Origin: JAXLYE01 sp046351595
GTDB lineage: Bacteria; Myxococcota_A; Polyangia; Palsa-1104; JAEUJZ01
Assembly: GCA_046351595.1 (NCBI GenBank)
Contig: JAXLYE010000009.1
Coordinates: 124,001-188,000 of the forward strand
Length of the DNA: 64,000 nt
Direction of reading: 5' to 3'
In this document: positions 35,164 to 43,417 of the stretch, one piece after another
How the letters are laid out: each line of letters starts with the position of its first letter
Numbering within the stretch: the first letter of the stretch is position 1
Made by a program: the position numbers and the translations under genes
Notes under the pieces: generated by a model
Told to the model about the DNA's origin: nothing
Database searches by the model: none
The model's input: the letters and a program-made list of their open reading frames with translations, nothing else

Positions 35164-35994
35164 TCACGTCGCCCGGCACAGCGAGTCGCGCACCGTCTGC
35201 GGCGGCGTGGCCGCCGGGGTACAGACGCGCGTGGTGCCGGTGCTGCACGTGCCGCTCTTGCACTGCGTCGAGGAGGTGCAGGTCGAGCCGTCGCCGAGCG
35301 GCGTCGAGCACTTCATGTCCGGGGCGCACACCAGGCGCTCGCCGGTGCTGTCGCACGCGACCAGGGCCGAGCAGGCCTCGCCGGCACGCGGCAGCGGCTT
35401 GCAGACCATGGCCGTCGTGTCGCAGTACGACGTGGTCTTGCAGCGGCCGCCGGTGCCGCACGCGGCGCCGTCGGCGAGGTAGCCGCGGCAGGTGGCGGTG
35501 GTGGCGTCGCAGTAGGCGTTGGCGACGCAGCCGGCGGCGGCGGCGGTGTTGCAGGGCTGGTTGACCTCGATGGTGCCGACCAGGATCTGCGCGCACGTCG
35601 GGCTGAGCGACGGCTGGTTCAGGACCTCGAGGTCGCAGCTGGCGCTGCGGCTGCGCTGCGACTCCAGACAGGTCGCGGCGGCGGCGGCATCGAAGCGGAT
35701 CTTGCCGGCGTCGATCAGCTTCTGCGTGCTGACCATGCCCAGGTTGAACGTCTGATCGACGGTGCTCGCGCACTGCGTGCCGCAGCAGCGGTAGCGCGCC
35801 TCGCACGCGACCTGGTTCAGCTGCAGCTGGTAGTCGTGGTACGTCGTCGGGCTGCTCGTCGCGGTGGTGCCGCAGCCGCCGGCCAGGAAGAGCCCGAGCA
35901 GCGCACTACCAAGAGCTTGGATCTGGCGAGAAGAGACGGCCGTTCGGCCGACATCCCGGCCGATGGCAAAGATCGATTGCAGGTGCCGCTTCAT
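35164..35994 (-). CDS. cysteine-rich lipoprotein
   Basis: A 276-residue exported protein with a signal peptide whose cleavage-site region reads FLAGG-C (Cys41), a near-lipobox. The mature part has about twenty Cys in repeats of the type 'C....YC(D)..T..C', for example 'AGCVANAYCDATTATCRGY' and 'RCKTTSYCDTTAMVC', as in Dickkopf-type or EGF-like modules seen often in myxobacterial lipoproteins. Likely disulfide-bonded, in the periplasm or on the surface. Function unknown. It follows the barrel gene 36019-36897 by 24 bases, so the two form an operon. The start ATG has GGGAGGG close upstream. Confidence 0.82.
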   Translation of the reverse strand: MKRHLQSIFAIGRDVGRTAVSSRQIQALGSALLGLFLAGGCGTTATSSPTTYHDYQLQLNQVACEARYRCCGTQCASTVDQTFNLGMVSTQKLIDAGKIRFDAAAAATCLESQRSRSASCDLEVLNQPSLSPTCAQILVGTIEVNQPCNTAAAAGCVANAYCDATTATCRGYLADGAACGTGGRCKTTSYCDTTAMVCKPLPRAGEACSALVACDSTGERLVCAPDMKCSTPLGDGSTCTSSTQCKSGTCSTGTTRVCTPAATPPQTVRDSLCRAT

Positions 35995-36018
35995 GGTCCC
36001 TCCCTATGGATTAAGGAA

Positions 36019-36897
36019 TCAGAACACGCCCAGCGCGCCGAGCGTTCCGTACAGGCTCACCGCGTTGACCTGATCGGCCTTGTTCCCCGACGGGTTGTTC
36101 TGCGAGAAGAACAGGTGATCGCCGCTGATTCCCGAGCCCACCGTCAGCGCGAACTGCGGGTGCGCCCAGTACCGCAGGCCCGGGCCGATCTGGTAGGCGA
36201 GGTGGAAGTTCGAGACGTTGTTCTCGGGTCCGTACTGCGGCGGGATGGCGGGGTCGTTGCTGATCGAGGTGAACGTTCGGCCGAAGCCGATCTGGAAGGC
36301 GCCGATCAGCTCGATGCGCTGATCCTTGCTGCGCAGGATCGCGGCCTGGATGCCGGGGCCCAGGAGGAACGCGGTGTCGCCGCGGCTGCCGCTCGACTGG
36401 CTGCTGCCGGCGGCGTACTTGGTCGCGGTGCCGATGTGGCTGATGTCAAAGCCCAGGCCGACGACGATGCGATCGAGCTTGTAGCCGGCGAACAGGCCGC
36501 CCTGGAACGCGGTGTTCGACAGCGTGGTGTTGACGTCCGGGGTCGCGAGGACATAGCGGCCGCCGATGGTCAGGTAGACCGCGAGGCCGCGCACCTTCTG
36601 CTTGGCCTTGCCCCCCATCGCTGCCTCCTCGATCGCGGCGGCGCTGGGCATCGATCCGCCGGTGTCAGAGGTGCCGGACGATGTGCTGCCGGTCGTGTCG
36701 GTCGTGGCGGCCGACGGGCTGGCGGGGGTGGGCTCGGTCGTGCTGGCCGGCGTCGCGGCCGTCGGGTCCTGCGCGCGTGCGTTCCCGGCGAGTCCCGCGC
36801 ACACGAGCAGGCCGGCGGCGAGCCGTGCGGCGGACTTCTTGAGGGGGTTGAGCTCGATCCGGGGCGCGGTCAGGGGACGGTGGGGACTGCGGCGCAT
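36019..36897 (-). CDS. outer-membrane beta-barrel protein
   Basis: A 292-residue exported protein. N-terminus with a hydrophobic stretch (about 22-42, ending NARAQD) as signal peptide; a Thr/Ser/Pro linker (about 46-82) is low-complexity; then a barrel of about 190 residues: 'RGLAVYLTIGGRYVLATPDV', 'AFQGGLFAGYKLDRIVVGLG', 'DTAFLLGPGIQAAILRSKDQ' and 'HLAYQIGPGLRYWAHPQFAL', ending 'LGALGVF' with a terminal Phe. AAGGAGGG before the ATG. Likely first gene of an operon with the Cys-rich lipoprotein downstream (24-base gap). Function unknown; an OmpA/OmpW-like structural or binding protein is possible. Sited between the biotin carboxylase gene and the two-component operon. Confidence 0.85.
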   Translation of the reverse strand: MRRSPHRPLTAPRIELNPLKKSAARLAAGLLVCAGLAGNARAQDPTAATPASTTEPTPASPSAATTDTTGSTSSGTSDTGGSMPSAAAIEEAAMGGKAKQKVRGLAVYLTIGGRYVLATPDVNTTLSNTAFQGGLFAGYKLDRIVVGLGFDISHIGTATKYAAGSSQSSGSRGDTAFLLGPGIQAAILRSKDQRIELIGAFQIGFGRTFTSISNDPAIPPQYGPENNVSNFHLAYQIGPGLRYWAHPQFALTVGSGISGDHLFFSQNNPSGNKADQVNAVSLYGTLGALGVF

Positions 36898-37117
36898 GTT
36901 CCCTCCTTATGGGGGCGCTGCTGGGGAATGGGGCTGGGTGGTTCACCATATCATGGAGAGGGCAACGGAAGGAACCTGGCGGCTGCGCGGCTCTGCTTGA
37001 TGCGGGCGCTTTGGTGCTTGTGGGTTTCGCGGCGTGGTGGGGTATGGGCAGGGAGAAGCCCAGGAGGATCCTGGGTTGGGAGGCGGGATAGAGGGGCGCT
37101 GGGTCCCTTGCGCCGCG

Positions 37118-38683
37118 CTACGGGTTCTTGCGCCAGCCCGGCCAGCCGGCCCGCCACACCGACGGCTCGGTGTCGCTGCCGCCAGGGCCCCCGGTGGCTC
37201 CCTTCGCGCCGGCGCCGCCGCGCGGGTCGCTGTGGAAGGCCGCGATCGCGGCGGCCTGGATCGCCAGCTGCGTGCTCGCCTCGCTGCTCGTGTGCGGGGC
37301 CAAAAGCGTCGCCTTGTGCGCCTCGATGTAGCCGGTGTTGTACTCGCCCGAGGCGAAGTCCGGCTCCTCCAGGACGCGGCGCAAGAACGGCAGGTTGGTG
37401 CGGATGCCGCCGACCTGGAACTCGGTGAGCGCGCGCGCCATCTTGCGCAGCGCCGCCGGCCGGTCGTCGGCCCAGACGATGAGCTTCGCGATCAGGTTGT
37501 CGTAGAACATGCTGATCTCGGCGCCCTCGTACACCCCGCAGTCGTTGCGCACCGACGGACCCGAGGGCGTGCGCAGCCGCGTGATCTGGCCCGGCGACGG
37601 CATGAACTTGATCGGATCCTCGGCGCAGACGCGGACCTCGATGGCGGCGCCGCGCAGGTGCAGATCCTCCTGCTTGAACGGCAGCGGGTGCCCCTCGGCG
37701 ACGTGGATCTGCAGGTGCACCAGATCCAGGCCGGTCACCATCTCGGTCACCGGGTGCTCGACCTGCAGGCGGGTGTTCATCTCCAGGAAGTAGAAGCTCT
37801 TGTCCTGGCCCAGCAGGAACTCGCACGTGCCGGCGCCGACGTAGTTCACGGCCGCGGCGGCGCGCACCGCGACCTGGCCCATGGCGTGCCGGATCTCGGG
37901 CGTGAGCGCGGGGCTCGGCGACTCCTCGACGACCTTCTGGTTGCGCCGCTGCACCGAGCAGTCGCGCTCGAACAGGTAGACGTAGTTTTTGTGCATGTCG
38001 CCGAAGATCTGGATCTCGACGTGGCGCGGCCGGACGATCGCCCGCTCCAGGTACACGGTGTCGTCGCCGAAGGCGGCCTTGGCCTCGCGCTTGGCGCTGT
38101 CGTACATCGCCGCGAACTTGTCCGGGCTGTCGCACAGGCGCATGCCGCGGCCGCCGCCGCCCGAGGCCGCCTTGAGCATCACCGGGTAGCCGACGCGGCC
38201 CGCCGCCTCCAGCGCCTGCTCGACGGTGGGGAAGCCGCGGCCGCCCTCGCCGTTGTCGCCGGGCACGGTCGGCACGCCCGCGGCCTGCATGTTCATGCGC
38301 GCGCGGGTCTTCTCGCCCATCTTGCGCATGGCGTCCGCGGGCGGGCCGATGAAGATGAGGCCCTTCTTCTCGCAGATCTCGACGAACTCGGCGCGCTCGG
38401 ACAAAAAGCCGTAGCCCGGGTGGATGGCGTCGGCGCCGGCGCGCACCGCGACGTCCGAGACCTTCTCCATGTCGAGGTAGCTCTCGCGCGCGGGCGAGCC
38501 GCCGATGTGGTGCGCCTCGTCGGCCATGCGCACGTGCAGCGCGCCGCGGTCGGCGTCCGAGTACACCGCGACCGAGCGGATGCCCAGGTCACGACAGGCG
38601 CGGATCACGCGCACCGCGATCTCGCCGCGGTTGGCGATGAGGATCTTCTTGATGGGGCGGATGGGGGGATTGGTCTGGGTCAT
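37118..38683 (-). CDS. accC: acyl-CoA carboxylase biotin carboxylase subunit
   Basis: A 521-residue biotin carboxylase, which uses ATP and bicarbonate to carboxylate biotin on a carrier for acetyl- or propionyl-CoA carboxylase. N-terminal 'KILIANRGEIAVRVIRACRD', 'AIHPGYGFLSERAEF', ATP-grasp loop 'LKAASGGGGRGMR', metal site 'FLEMNTRLQVEHPVTEM', and 'RTNLPFLRRVL' near the C-terminus are intact. No biotin carrier domain (no EAMKM motif): the carrier must be another protein. It is about 70 residues longer than E. coli AccC; the C-terminal extension ends in a Gly-rich tail. The start MTQTNPP at 38683 has no clear Shine-Dalgarno. No carboxyltransferase gene lies nearby. Cytoplasmic. It could serve propionyl-CoA metabolism. 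Confidence 0.93.
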   Translation of the reverse strand: MTQTNPPIRPIKKILIANRGEIAVRVIRACRDLGIRSVAVYSDADRGALHVRMADEAHHIGGSPARESYLDMEKVSDVAVRAGADAIHPGYGFLSERAEFVEICEKKGLIFIGPPADAMRKMGEKTRARMNMQAAGVPTVPGDNGEGGRGFPTVEQALEAAGRVGYPVMLKAASGGGGRGMRLCDSPDKFAAMYDSAKREAKAAFGDDTVYLERAIVRPRHVEIQIFGDMHKNYVYLFERDCSVQRRNQKVVEESPSPALTPEIRHAMGQVAVRAAAAVNYVGAGTCEFLLGQDKSFYFLEMNTRLQVEHPVTEMVTGLDLVHLQIHVAEGHPLPFKQEDLHLRGAAIEVRVCAEDPIKFMPSPGQITRLRTPSGPSVRNDCGVYEGAEISMFYDNLIAKLIVWADDRPAALRKMARALTEFQVGGIRTNLPFLRRVLEEPDFASGEYNTGYIEAHKATLLAPHTSSEASTQLAIQAAAIAAFHSDPRGGAGAKGATGGPGGSDTEPSVWRAGWPGWRKNP

Positions 38684-38788
38684 GGGTCGGTGCGTAGGAT
38701 GCCAGATTATGAGGGGGTGGGGCGAGGGCCGCCGCTCGTCGGGTCGCCGGGGACCCGCTGGAGCGGGCAAGGTTCTCGTCCGTCGCGG

Positions 38789-39262
38789 CTACAGGTCGAT
38801 GTCCTTAGCCTTGATCTCGATTTGCTCCCGTATCGTGATCTTGACTTGATACTGCTTTCGAATAGCGGAGATCTTTTGTTGATAATGGGGGAGGTTGCGG
38901 CCATTCGATACGACGATGAATGCAAACCTCTTCAGGTCGGTGGCCTTGTTCCAGTGCGGTATCCGGCTCAGATATGACAACGTGCTGTCGACCTGATCAA
39001 GGGCATGCCCGATGTGCCCTCCCTTCAGCTCGACCAGCGCCGCGCGATGGGCGCTCGCGTGCGGGCCGGTCGCGATATGGAACAGGAAGTCGACCTTCTT
39101 CTGATCCGTACCGCGGATCCAGCAGCCATCGACCTGTCCACGCTCTACAATCCAGTCCTCTTTGACAGCCAAGCGAATGAAGCGGCCATGCTCTTTGGCG
39201 GACCGCTCCTTTGATATGCACTGCCTCGGCACGCCGAGCTTGTAGAGGAAGGACTCGCTCAT
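38789..39262 (-). CDS. predicted PD-(D/E)XK-type nuclease, partner of the AAA15 ATPase
   Basis: A 157-residue protein. Motifs fitting the PD-(D/E)XK nuclease fold are visible: Asp58 in KKVDFLFH, Glu78-x-Lys80 in AALVELKGG and Gln90 in HALDQV, with the D/ExK/Q spacing of small effectors. No name or family was recognised. Its start overlaps the stop of the ATPase gene by 4 bases (ATGA), so the ATPase is the first gene and this the second. Base composition is clearly lower in GC than the surroundings, with AT-rich codons such as ATA and TTT, which suggests transfer. Function as a DNA-cleaving toxin in an anti-phage pair is inferred. Confidence 0.72.
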   Translation of the reverse strand: MSESFLYKLGVPRQCISKERSAKEHGRFIRLAVKEDWIVERGQVDGCWIRGTDQKKVDFLFHIATGPHASAHRAALVELKGGHIGHALDQVDSTLSYLSRIPHWNKATDLKRFAFIVVSNGRNLPHYQQKISAIRKQYQVKITIREQIEIKAKDIDL

Positions 39263-40506
39263 TTCTTCCGCTCGAACAAGGCGTCCTGCATGTCGCTGAA
39301 AGCCGCGTTCAGCGCGCCGGCCGGGTCGTCCAGCTCGTCGGTCTTGATGAGACCCGTCTCCTCATCAAGGATTGATTCGACCTGGCCGGAGTCGGTGAAC
39401 CGGTAGGCGCTGACCTGCTCGCGGCGCAGCGCGGTATCGGCTGCGCTTGAGGCAGAAAGCGTCCCTCCTGCGTCCAGCACCTGCTGCGCCAACAGAAAGT
39501 TGTTCAAGGCGTAGACGACATAGGGGCTGTGGGTTGTAAGGACAAAGCGCAGGTTCTTGCGCGTGAGGTGGGCGATGGACTCCACGAGCGTGATCTGCGC
39601 GCTCGGGTGCAAGTGCGCCTCGGGCTCATCGAAGAAGATGCGGGTCTGGCGGTCGGGCTTCAACAGCGAAGCCCGGATCAGGGTCCAGAAGGGCCATTGC
39701 TCCATCTGGCCTGAGGCAAGCTGCGCGGCATTCAGCTTGAAACTCCTTCCGTATCCATCTTCTTCTGAAAATCTATCCAGAACAGAAAACATGACTTGAT
39801 CTGGATCCGTGAAGAAGAGTCGCCCCTTCATGATCTTCTGGATCCAGTCTTCGATAGGCTCTCTCTTCTCGAATCCGTCTTCTTTTGTCCTCTCATACAG
39901 GAGCCGCAGAGCCTCTCCCAATCGAAAATAAAAAACGCTGATATAGCCGGGCCATTCATCCGAGCGATGAAGCTGTGGGGATTGCAAGAACATCCCCAGG
40001 CTGGGCGGCACAAATGAATACAGCATGCGCCCGGCTGGGATGTAGACCTGATTCTCAGGTAGCGATCGCTCCCGGGTCATGGCTATGCCCAGGGTGGCAA
40101 GAAACATCCCGACCCGACCCTCAAGGCTGCGGTTGATCCGGGCGGTCTCTGCCCCGGCCGGTTGGTACGACAGCTCCAGGCGATCTTCAAACGAGCCGTC
40201 AGCCTCTACTGGGGACCAGCTGATTGAGGTTTCTTTGTATGAGATACCGCGGATGCCCAGCCAGCTTGCTAGATGACCGGCGACCCGCTCGGCCAGCGAG
40301 ATGCTCTTTTTCCCTGACTCCCGAATGAATCCCCAGGAGCCCGGCACCAAGAGCTCCTCCATCCCGCGCATGAAGTACAGCGTCTGTGCGCACAGGGACT
40401 TGCCGGTTGCCTGCGGGCCGAGGAAGACGGTGATGTCGCGGACGTCGATGTCCGCCTGGCGGATGGGGCCGAAGTTGTGGATCTGCAGGCGTTCGCGCGG
40501 CGGCAT
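39259..40506 (-). CDS. AAA15-family ATPase (RecF/OLD-like) of a candidate defence pair
   Basis: A 415-residue ABC-like ATPase of the AAA15/RecF-OLD group. Walker A GPQATGKS (30-37), signature-like 'LASGQMEQW' (about 263-271), Walker B 'IFFDEPEAHLH' (about 290-300) and H-loop 'TTHSPY' (about 324-329). Such ATPases sense phage products in Septu, PARIS, Gabija and similar systems. I chose the ATG at 40506 because 'MPPRERLQIHNFGPI' matches family starts; a TTG at 40551 would add 15 residues. The region between the motifs (about 60-260) is not recognisable. Lower GC than the flanks. The downstream nuclease-like gene overlaps by 4 bases. Which known system, if any, it belongs to is not clear: it lacks an OLD TOPRIM domain and its partner is not HNH (PtuB) or DUF4435 (AriB). 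Confidence 0.85.
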   Translation of the reverse strand: MPPRERLQIHNFGPIRQADIDVRDITVFLGPQATGKSLCAQTLYFMRGMEELLVPGSWGFIRESGKKSISLAERVAGHLASWLGIRGISYKETSISWSPVEADGSFEDRLELSYQPAGAETARINRSLEGRVGMFLATLGIAMTRERSLPENQVYIPAGRMLYSFVPPSLGMFLQSPQLHRSDEWPGYISVFYFRLGEALRLLYERTKEDGFEKREPIEDWIQKIMKGRLFFTDPDQVMFSVLDRFSEEDGYGRSFKLNAAQLASGQMEQWPFWTLIRASLLKPDRQTRIFFDEPEAHLHPSAQITLVESIAHLTRKNLRFVLTTHSPYVVYALNNFLLAQQVLDAGGTLSASSAADTALRREQVSAYRFTDSGQVESILDEETGLIKTDELDDPAGALNAAFSDMQDALFERKK

Positions 40507-40578
40507 GGGGGAGTGCGAGGGCAGCGTAGGGACCTGGCGGCGCGTCGTCAACCCGCTGGGCCCGCGCGCCGCCCCGGG

Positions 40579-41064
40579 CTACCTGCCCTCGGGGTCGTGC
40601 GGGGCCTCGGGCCGCCGGCGCGGGCCGTTGGCCATGAACGCCCGCATCTCGCGCACGTCGACCTCGATCTCGGGGACGCGGTCGGCGGCGGTCTGGGCCA
40701 GGCCGTAGTAGAGCAGGCCCGCCTCGGCGGCCTCGCTGCGTGCCTGCGCCCGGGTGTCGCGGACCAGCTGCAGCGCCTTGTCGAGCAGGGTCTCCAGCCG
40801 CGCCAGGTCCTGGGCTGTGCGCAGGTCGGCCAGCAGGCCATCGGGCGAGAACCCGGACAGCGCCAGCCCGAGCTTGCGGGCGACGCCGGCCATGCGCGAC
40901 AGGAACGGCTCGATGCCCAGGCGGGGCCGCGTCAGGCCCTGCCGCTCGTCGGGCAGCAGGGTGACGCAGAAGGCCGAGAGCTTGCCGATCAGATCCTCGA
41001 CGGCCTTCTCCAGCTTCTCAATCTCGCTCTTCGCAGGGGTGTTATCTCCGACTCGATTGCTCAT
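40579..41064 (-). CDS. helical hypothetical protein
   Basis: A 161-residue, mainly helical protein: 'SEIEKLEKAVEDLIGKLSAF', 'GIEPFLSRMAGVARKLGLAL', 'LARLETLLDKALQLVRDTRA', then 'EIEVDVREMRAFM' and a basic Pro-rich tail. No signal peptide; cytoplasmic. Family not recognised. GGAGGT lies 8 bases before the ATG. It is the gene upstream of the ATPase on the same strand (gap 72 bases to the chosen ATG), so a three-gene operon 41064 to 38789 is possible, but its GC content is like the host's, not like the ATPase pair's. The 22-bp repeat array starts about 85 bases beyond its start. Confidence 0.72.
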   Translation of the reverse strand: MSNRVGDNTPAKSEIEKLEKAVEDLIGKLSAFCVTLLPDERQGLTRPRLGIEPFLSRMAGVARKLGLALSGFSPDGLLADLRTAQDLARLETLLDKALQLVRDTRAQARSEAAEAGLLYYGLAQTAADRVPEIEVDVREMRAFMANGPRRRPEAPHDPEGR

Positions 41065-41148
41065 TGGTTCATACCTCCAGTGGAATTTCGGGCGCGCTGT
41101 AGATAATCCGAATGGCCGGGCAGGTCAACCATCAACCGGCGCCAGGGG

Positions 41149-41458
41149 GTTCAAGTGCCTGGGAAAGGGAGATCAAGGGCCTTGGAAAGGGGGATCAAGG
41201 GCCTTGGAAAGGGGGATCAAGGGCCTTGGAAAGGGGGATCAAGGGCCTTGGAGAGGGGGGATCAGGAGCCTCAAAGAGGGAGATCAAGGGCCTTTGGGAG
41301 GGGGATCAAGGGCCTTTGGGAGGGGGATCAAGGGCCTTGAGAGAGGGGGATCAAGGGCCTTTGGGAGGGGGATCAAGGGCCTTGGAAAGGGGGATCAAGG
41401 GCCCAGGGAAGGGGAATCAAGGGCCCTGGGGAGGGGGATCAAGGGCCTGGGGGACGCG
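41149..41458. repeat. 22-bp tandem repeat array (about 14 units)
   Basis: About 14 units of the type GATCAAGGGCCTTGGAAAGG plus two G residues, with starts at 41149, 41171, 41193, 41215, 41237, 41260, 41282, 41304, 41326, 41349, 41371, 41393, 41415 and 41437. Period 22, twice 23. Each unit carries GATC and the odd palindrome AAGGGCCTT. The plus strand is purine-rich. No unique spacers, so not CRISPR. It lies between divergent genes, about 130 bases upstream of the first DUF4157 gene. Confidence 0.95.
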
Positions 41459-41584
41459 GTCCTTGGATCGGGCAGGAAAAGCGAACGCTGCTGTCCAGAA
41501 AACCGCGGCCCGGCTGCCCCGCCGATGACCTTACGCTCGAGGCACTGGCGGCCACCATCCGGCCGACGTGCGAGCGGGGAGATC

Positions 41585-43354
41585 ATGAGCAGCGTTCGGG
41601 TTGCAGCAGTCCAGAAGCAGTCCAGTGCCAGGCCTTCGGGGTCGCGCGCGGCGGCCCGTTTACGGTCGGGGCCCGAGGGCGCGCAGGCGGCTCCGTACCA
41701 GGCGTCGACGTCCGACGAGTCGGTGCAGCGGCTGGCCCGGGCGCTGCCGGCGCGCAGCGAGGCGCCCGGGAGGTGGACGGGGCCTCTGGTGCAGGCCGAC
41801 GGGCCGGTGGACGCGCTGCCCGCGCACAAGGTGCACCAGGCGGCCAAGGTGGGGACCAGCGGGGCGGGAGGGAGCCTGCCGCACCTAGACAAGATCCAGC
41901 GCGCGTTCGGCAAGCACGACGTGACGCACGTGGTGGCGCACACGGACTGGGCGGCGAAGAAGGGGTCGGAGGCGATGGGGGCAAGGGCCTTCACGACGGG
42001 GAACCACGTGGCGTTCGCGGGAACGCCGACGCTGCACACGGCGGCGCACGAGGCGGCGCACGTGGTGCAGCAGCAGCAGGGAGTGCAGCTCAAGGGGGGG
42101 GTGGGGCGGGTCGGCGATCCGTACGAGGAGCACGCGGACGCGGTGGCGGACGCGGTGGTGAGCGGGAAGTCGGCGGAGGCGCTCTTGGCGCCCTTCGCGA
42201 AGGGCGGGTCCGGAGGCGGCGGCGCGGTGCAGCGCGACGTGGACGTCGGGACCAAGTACACAAGGCCGGTCATCACCGCGCCGCAGCCGCGGACCTGGGG
42301 GACCGGCCAGGCCTCCGACGATCAGGTGTTCACGCAGTACACTCCCGACGAGCAGAAGGAGATCGATCGAAACTCGCGCGTCCTGGAGCGGCCCACCGCC
42401 TTTTATCGCTGGGGACGGTACGAAAACGAGAAGCACTACGTCGCGAACCACGGCTTCAACCTGCGGACCGTCAACCAGGGCGCGACCCAGCACGGGCGCG
42501 GTCTGTACCTGGCGGACACGCCCTACGGCAGCACCCAGTACTCGGGCGAGAGCGACTACTCGATCATCAAGGTCACGGTCCCCCGAGGCACCCGGATCTG
42601 CTCCGGCTACAAGACCAGCTTCGTCTCGAAGATCGAGCAGGAGGCGATCCGCTCGCCGGACATGCTGGACATCGGCCGCAGCTGGTATGTGCTGAAGAAC
42701 GATCGGCTCAGGCTGCAAGTGGAGTTCTACCGCGCGACGGATCAGGAGCTCTCCGACGCCACCTTCAAGAAGGGCTTCCGCGGCGCGGTCGACAGCGGCA
42801 ACCTGCGCGGCCTGTACGCGCTGCAGATCATCCTCCGCCAGGCCGGCAAGCCGATCCGGACGCCGGCCAACCTGCAGACGCTCTTGGCGAACCGGCCTGC
42901 GCGCGTGACCAAGCGGGTCACGGACTACATCGCCGCGCTGACGCGCTATGAGTACGTGCCCTTCATGATGTCGGCCCGCGGGCTCGGATTCTCGGACGGC
43001 TACGCCGCCTTCCGTCAGTCCCTCAACACGACGAAGCGCTACAGGAAGTACTTCGGGGGCTCGCTGCATACCGCCCTGCAGCGGTGGGACGCCGATCCGT
43101 TTGCGACGGACGTGGATCAGTTCAAGTCCCAGATCACCGAGCCGTTTGCCAAGGCGCTGACTGCCTACGAGGCGGACCGCAAAGAGAACCTCACCGCGGA
43201 AAAGGTGGAGCAGACCGGCGCCAAGCTGACCGAGAGCAGGATCTTCCGGAACCGCCTCTACAGCTTCCGCAAGTTCCTGCGTGCGAGCGATGGCTCGGCG
43301 AACCAGCTGGCCGGCTCCCTGGGGCTCGGCTCGAGCCTGGGCCCGAGCTCCTGA
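41585..43354 (+). CDS. DUF4157 (eCIS-type) protein with PARP-like C-terminal domain
   Basis: A 589-residue protein. Residues about 95-175 form a DUF4157 domain with the metalloprotease-like motif HEAAH (155-159) in 'LHTAAHEAAHVVQQQQG', a hallmark of proteins linked to extracellular contractile injection systems. The preceding 90 residues are basic and disordered. A Gly-rich linker (about 207-215) leads to a C-terminal domain: 'TAFYRWGRY' (about 271-279), 'HGRGLYLADTPYGSTQYSG' (303-321) and 'LQVEFYRA' (377-384). The G-x-G-(L/I)-Y-x-A-D-x(3-6)-S-x-x-Y pattern resembles PARP/ART folds; Tyr308 and Glu380 are candidate active-site residues. The remaining 190 residues are helical. I infer an ADP-ribosyltransferase effector or cargo. 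No signal peptide. No eCIS structural genes are in the window. No clear Shine-Dalgarno; the frame stays open upstream through the repeat array. Confidence 0.82.
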   Translation: MSSVRVAAVQKQSSARPSGSRAAARLRSGPEGAQAAPYQASTSDESVQRLARALPARSEAPGRWTGPLVQADGPVDALPAHKVHQAAKVGTSGAGGSLPHLDKIQRAFGKHDVTHVVAHTDWAAKKGSEAMGARAFTTGNHVAFAGTPTLHTAAHEAAHVVQQQQGVQLKGGVGRVGDPYEEHADAVADAVVSGKSAEALLAPFAKGGSGGGGAVQRDVDVGTKYTRPVITAPQPRTWGTGQASDDQVFTQYTPDEQKEIDRNSRVLERPTAFYRWGRYENEKHYVANHGFNLRTVNQGATQHGRGLYLADTPYGSTQYSGESDYSIIKVTVPRGTRICSGYKTSFVSKIEQEAIRSPDMLDIGRSWYVLKNDRLRLQVEFYRATDQELSDATFKKGFRGAVDSGNLRGLYALQIILRQAGKPIRTPANLQTLLANRPARVTKRVTDYIAALTRYEYVPFMMSARGLGFSDGYAAFRQSLNTTKRYRKYFGGSLHTALQRWDADPFATDVDQFKSQITEPFAKALTAYEADRKENLTAEKVEQTGAKLTESRIFRNRLYSFRKFLRASDGSANQLAGSLGLGSSLGPSS

Positions 43355-43417
43355 TCGCCGGGGCCGTCTTGCCTCGGCGGCCCCGCTGCAGCGCACCAGC
43401 AGCCGAAACCGGGAGCC

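Noticed and set aside
34030..37428. 1132-residue plus-strand frame
   Set aside because: Covers the kinase, lipoprotein and barrel genes in antisense; not protein-like.
41149..41458. CRISPR-like array
   Set aside because: Units are 22 bp head to tail with no unique spacers, and no cas genes are nearby; it is a tandem minisatellite.
41112..41528. Small gene coding 22-residue repeats
   Set aside because: All three plus frames are open through the repeats simply because the unit lacks stops; there is no ribosome site or conserved start.
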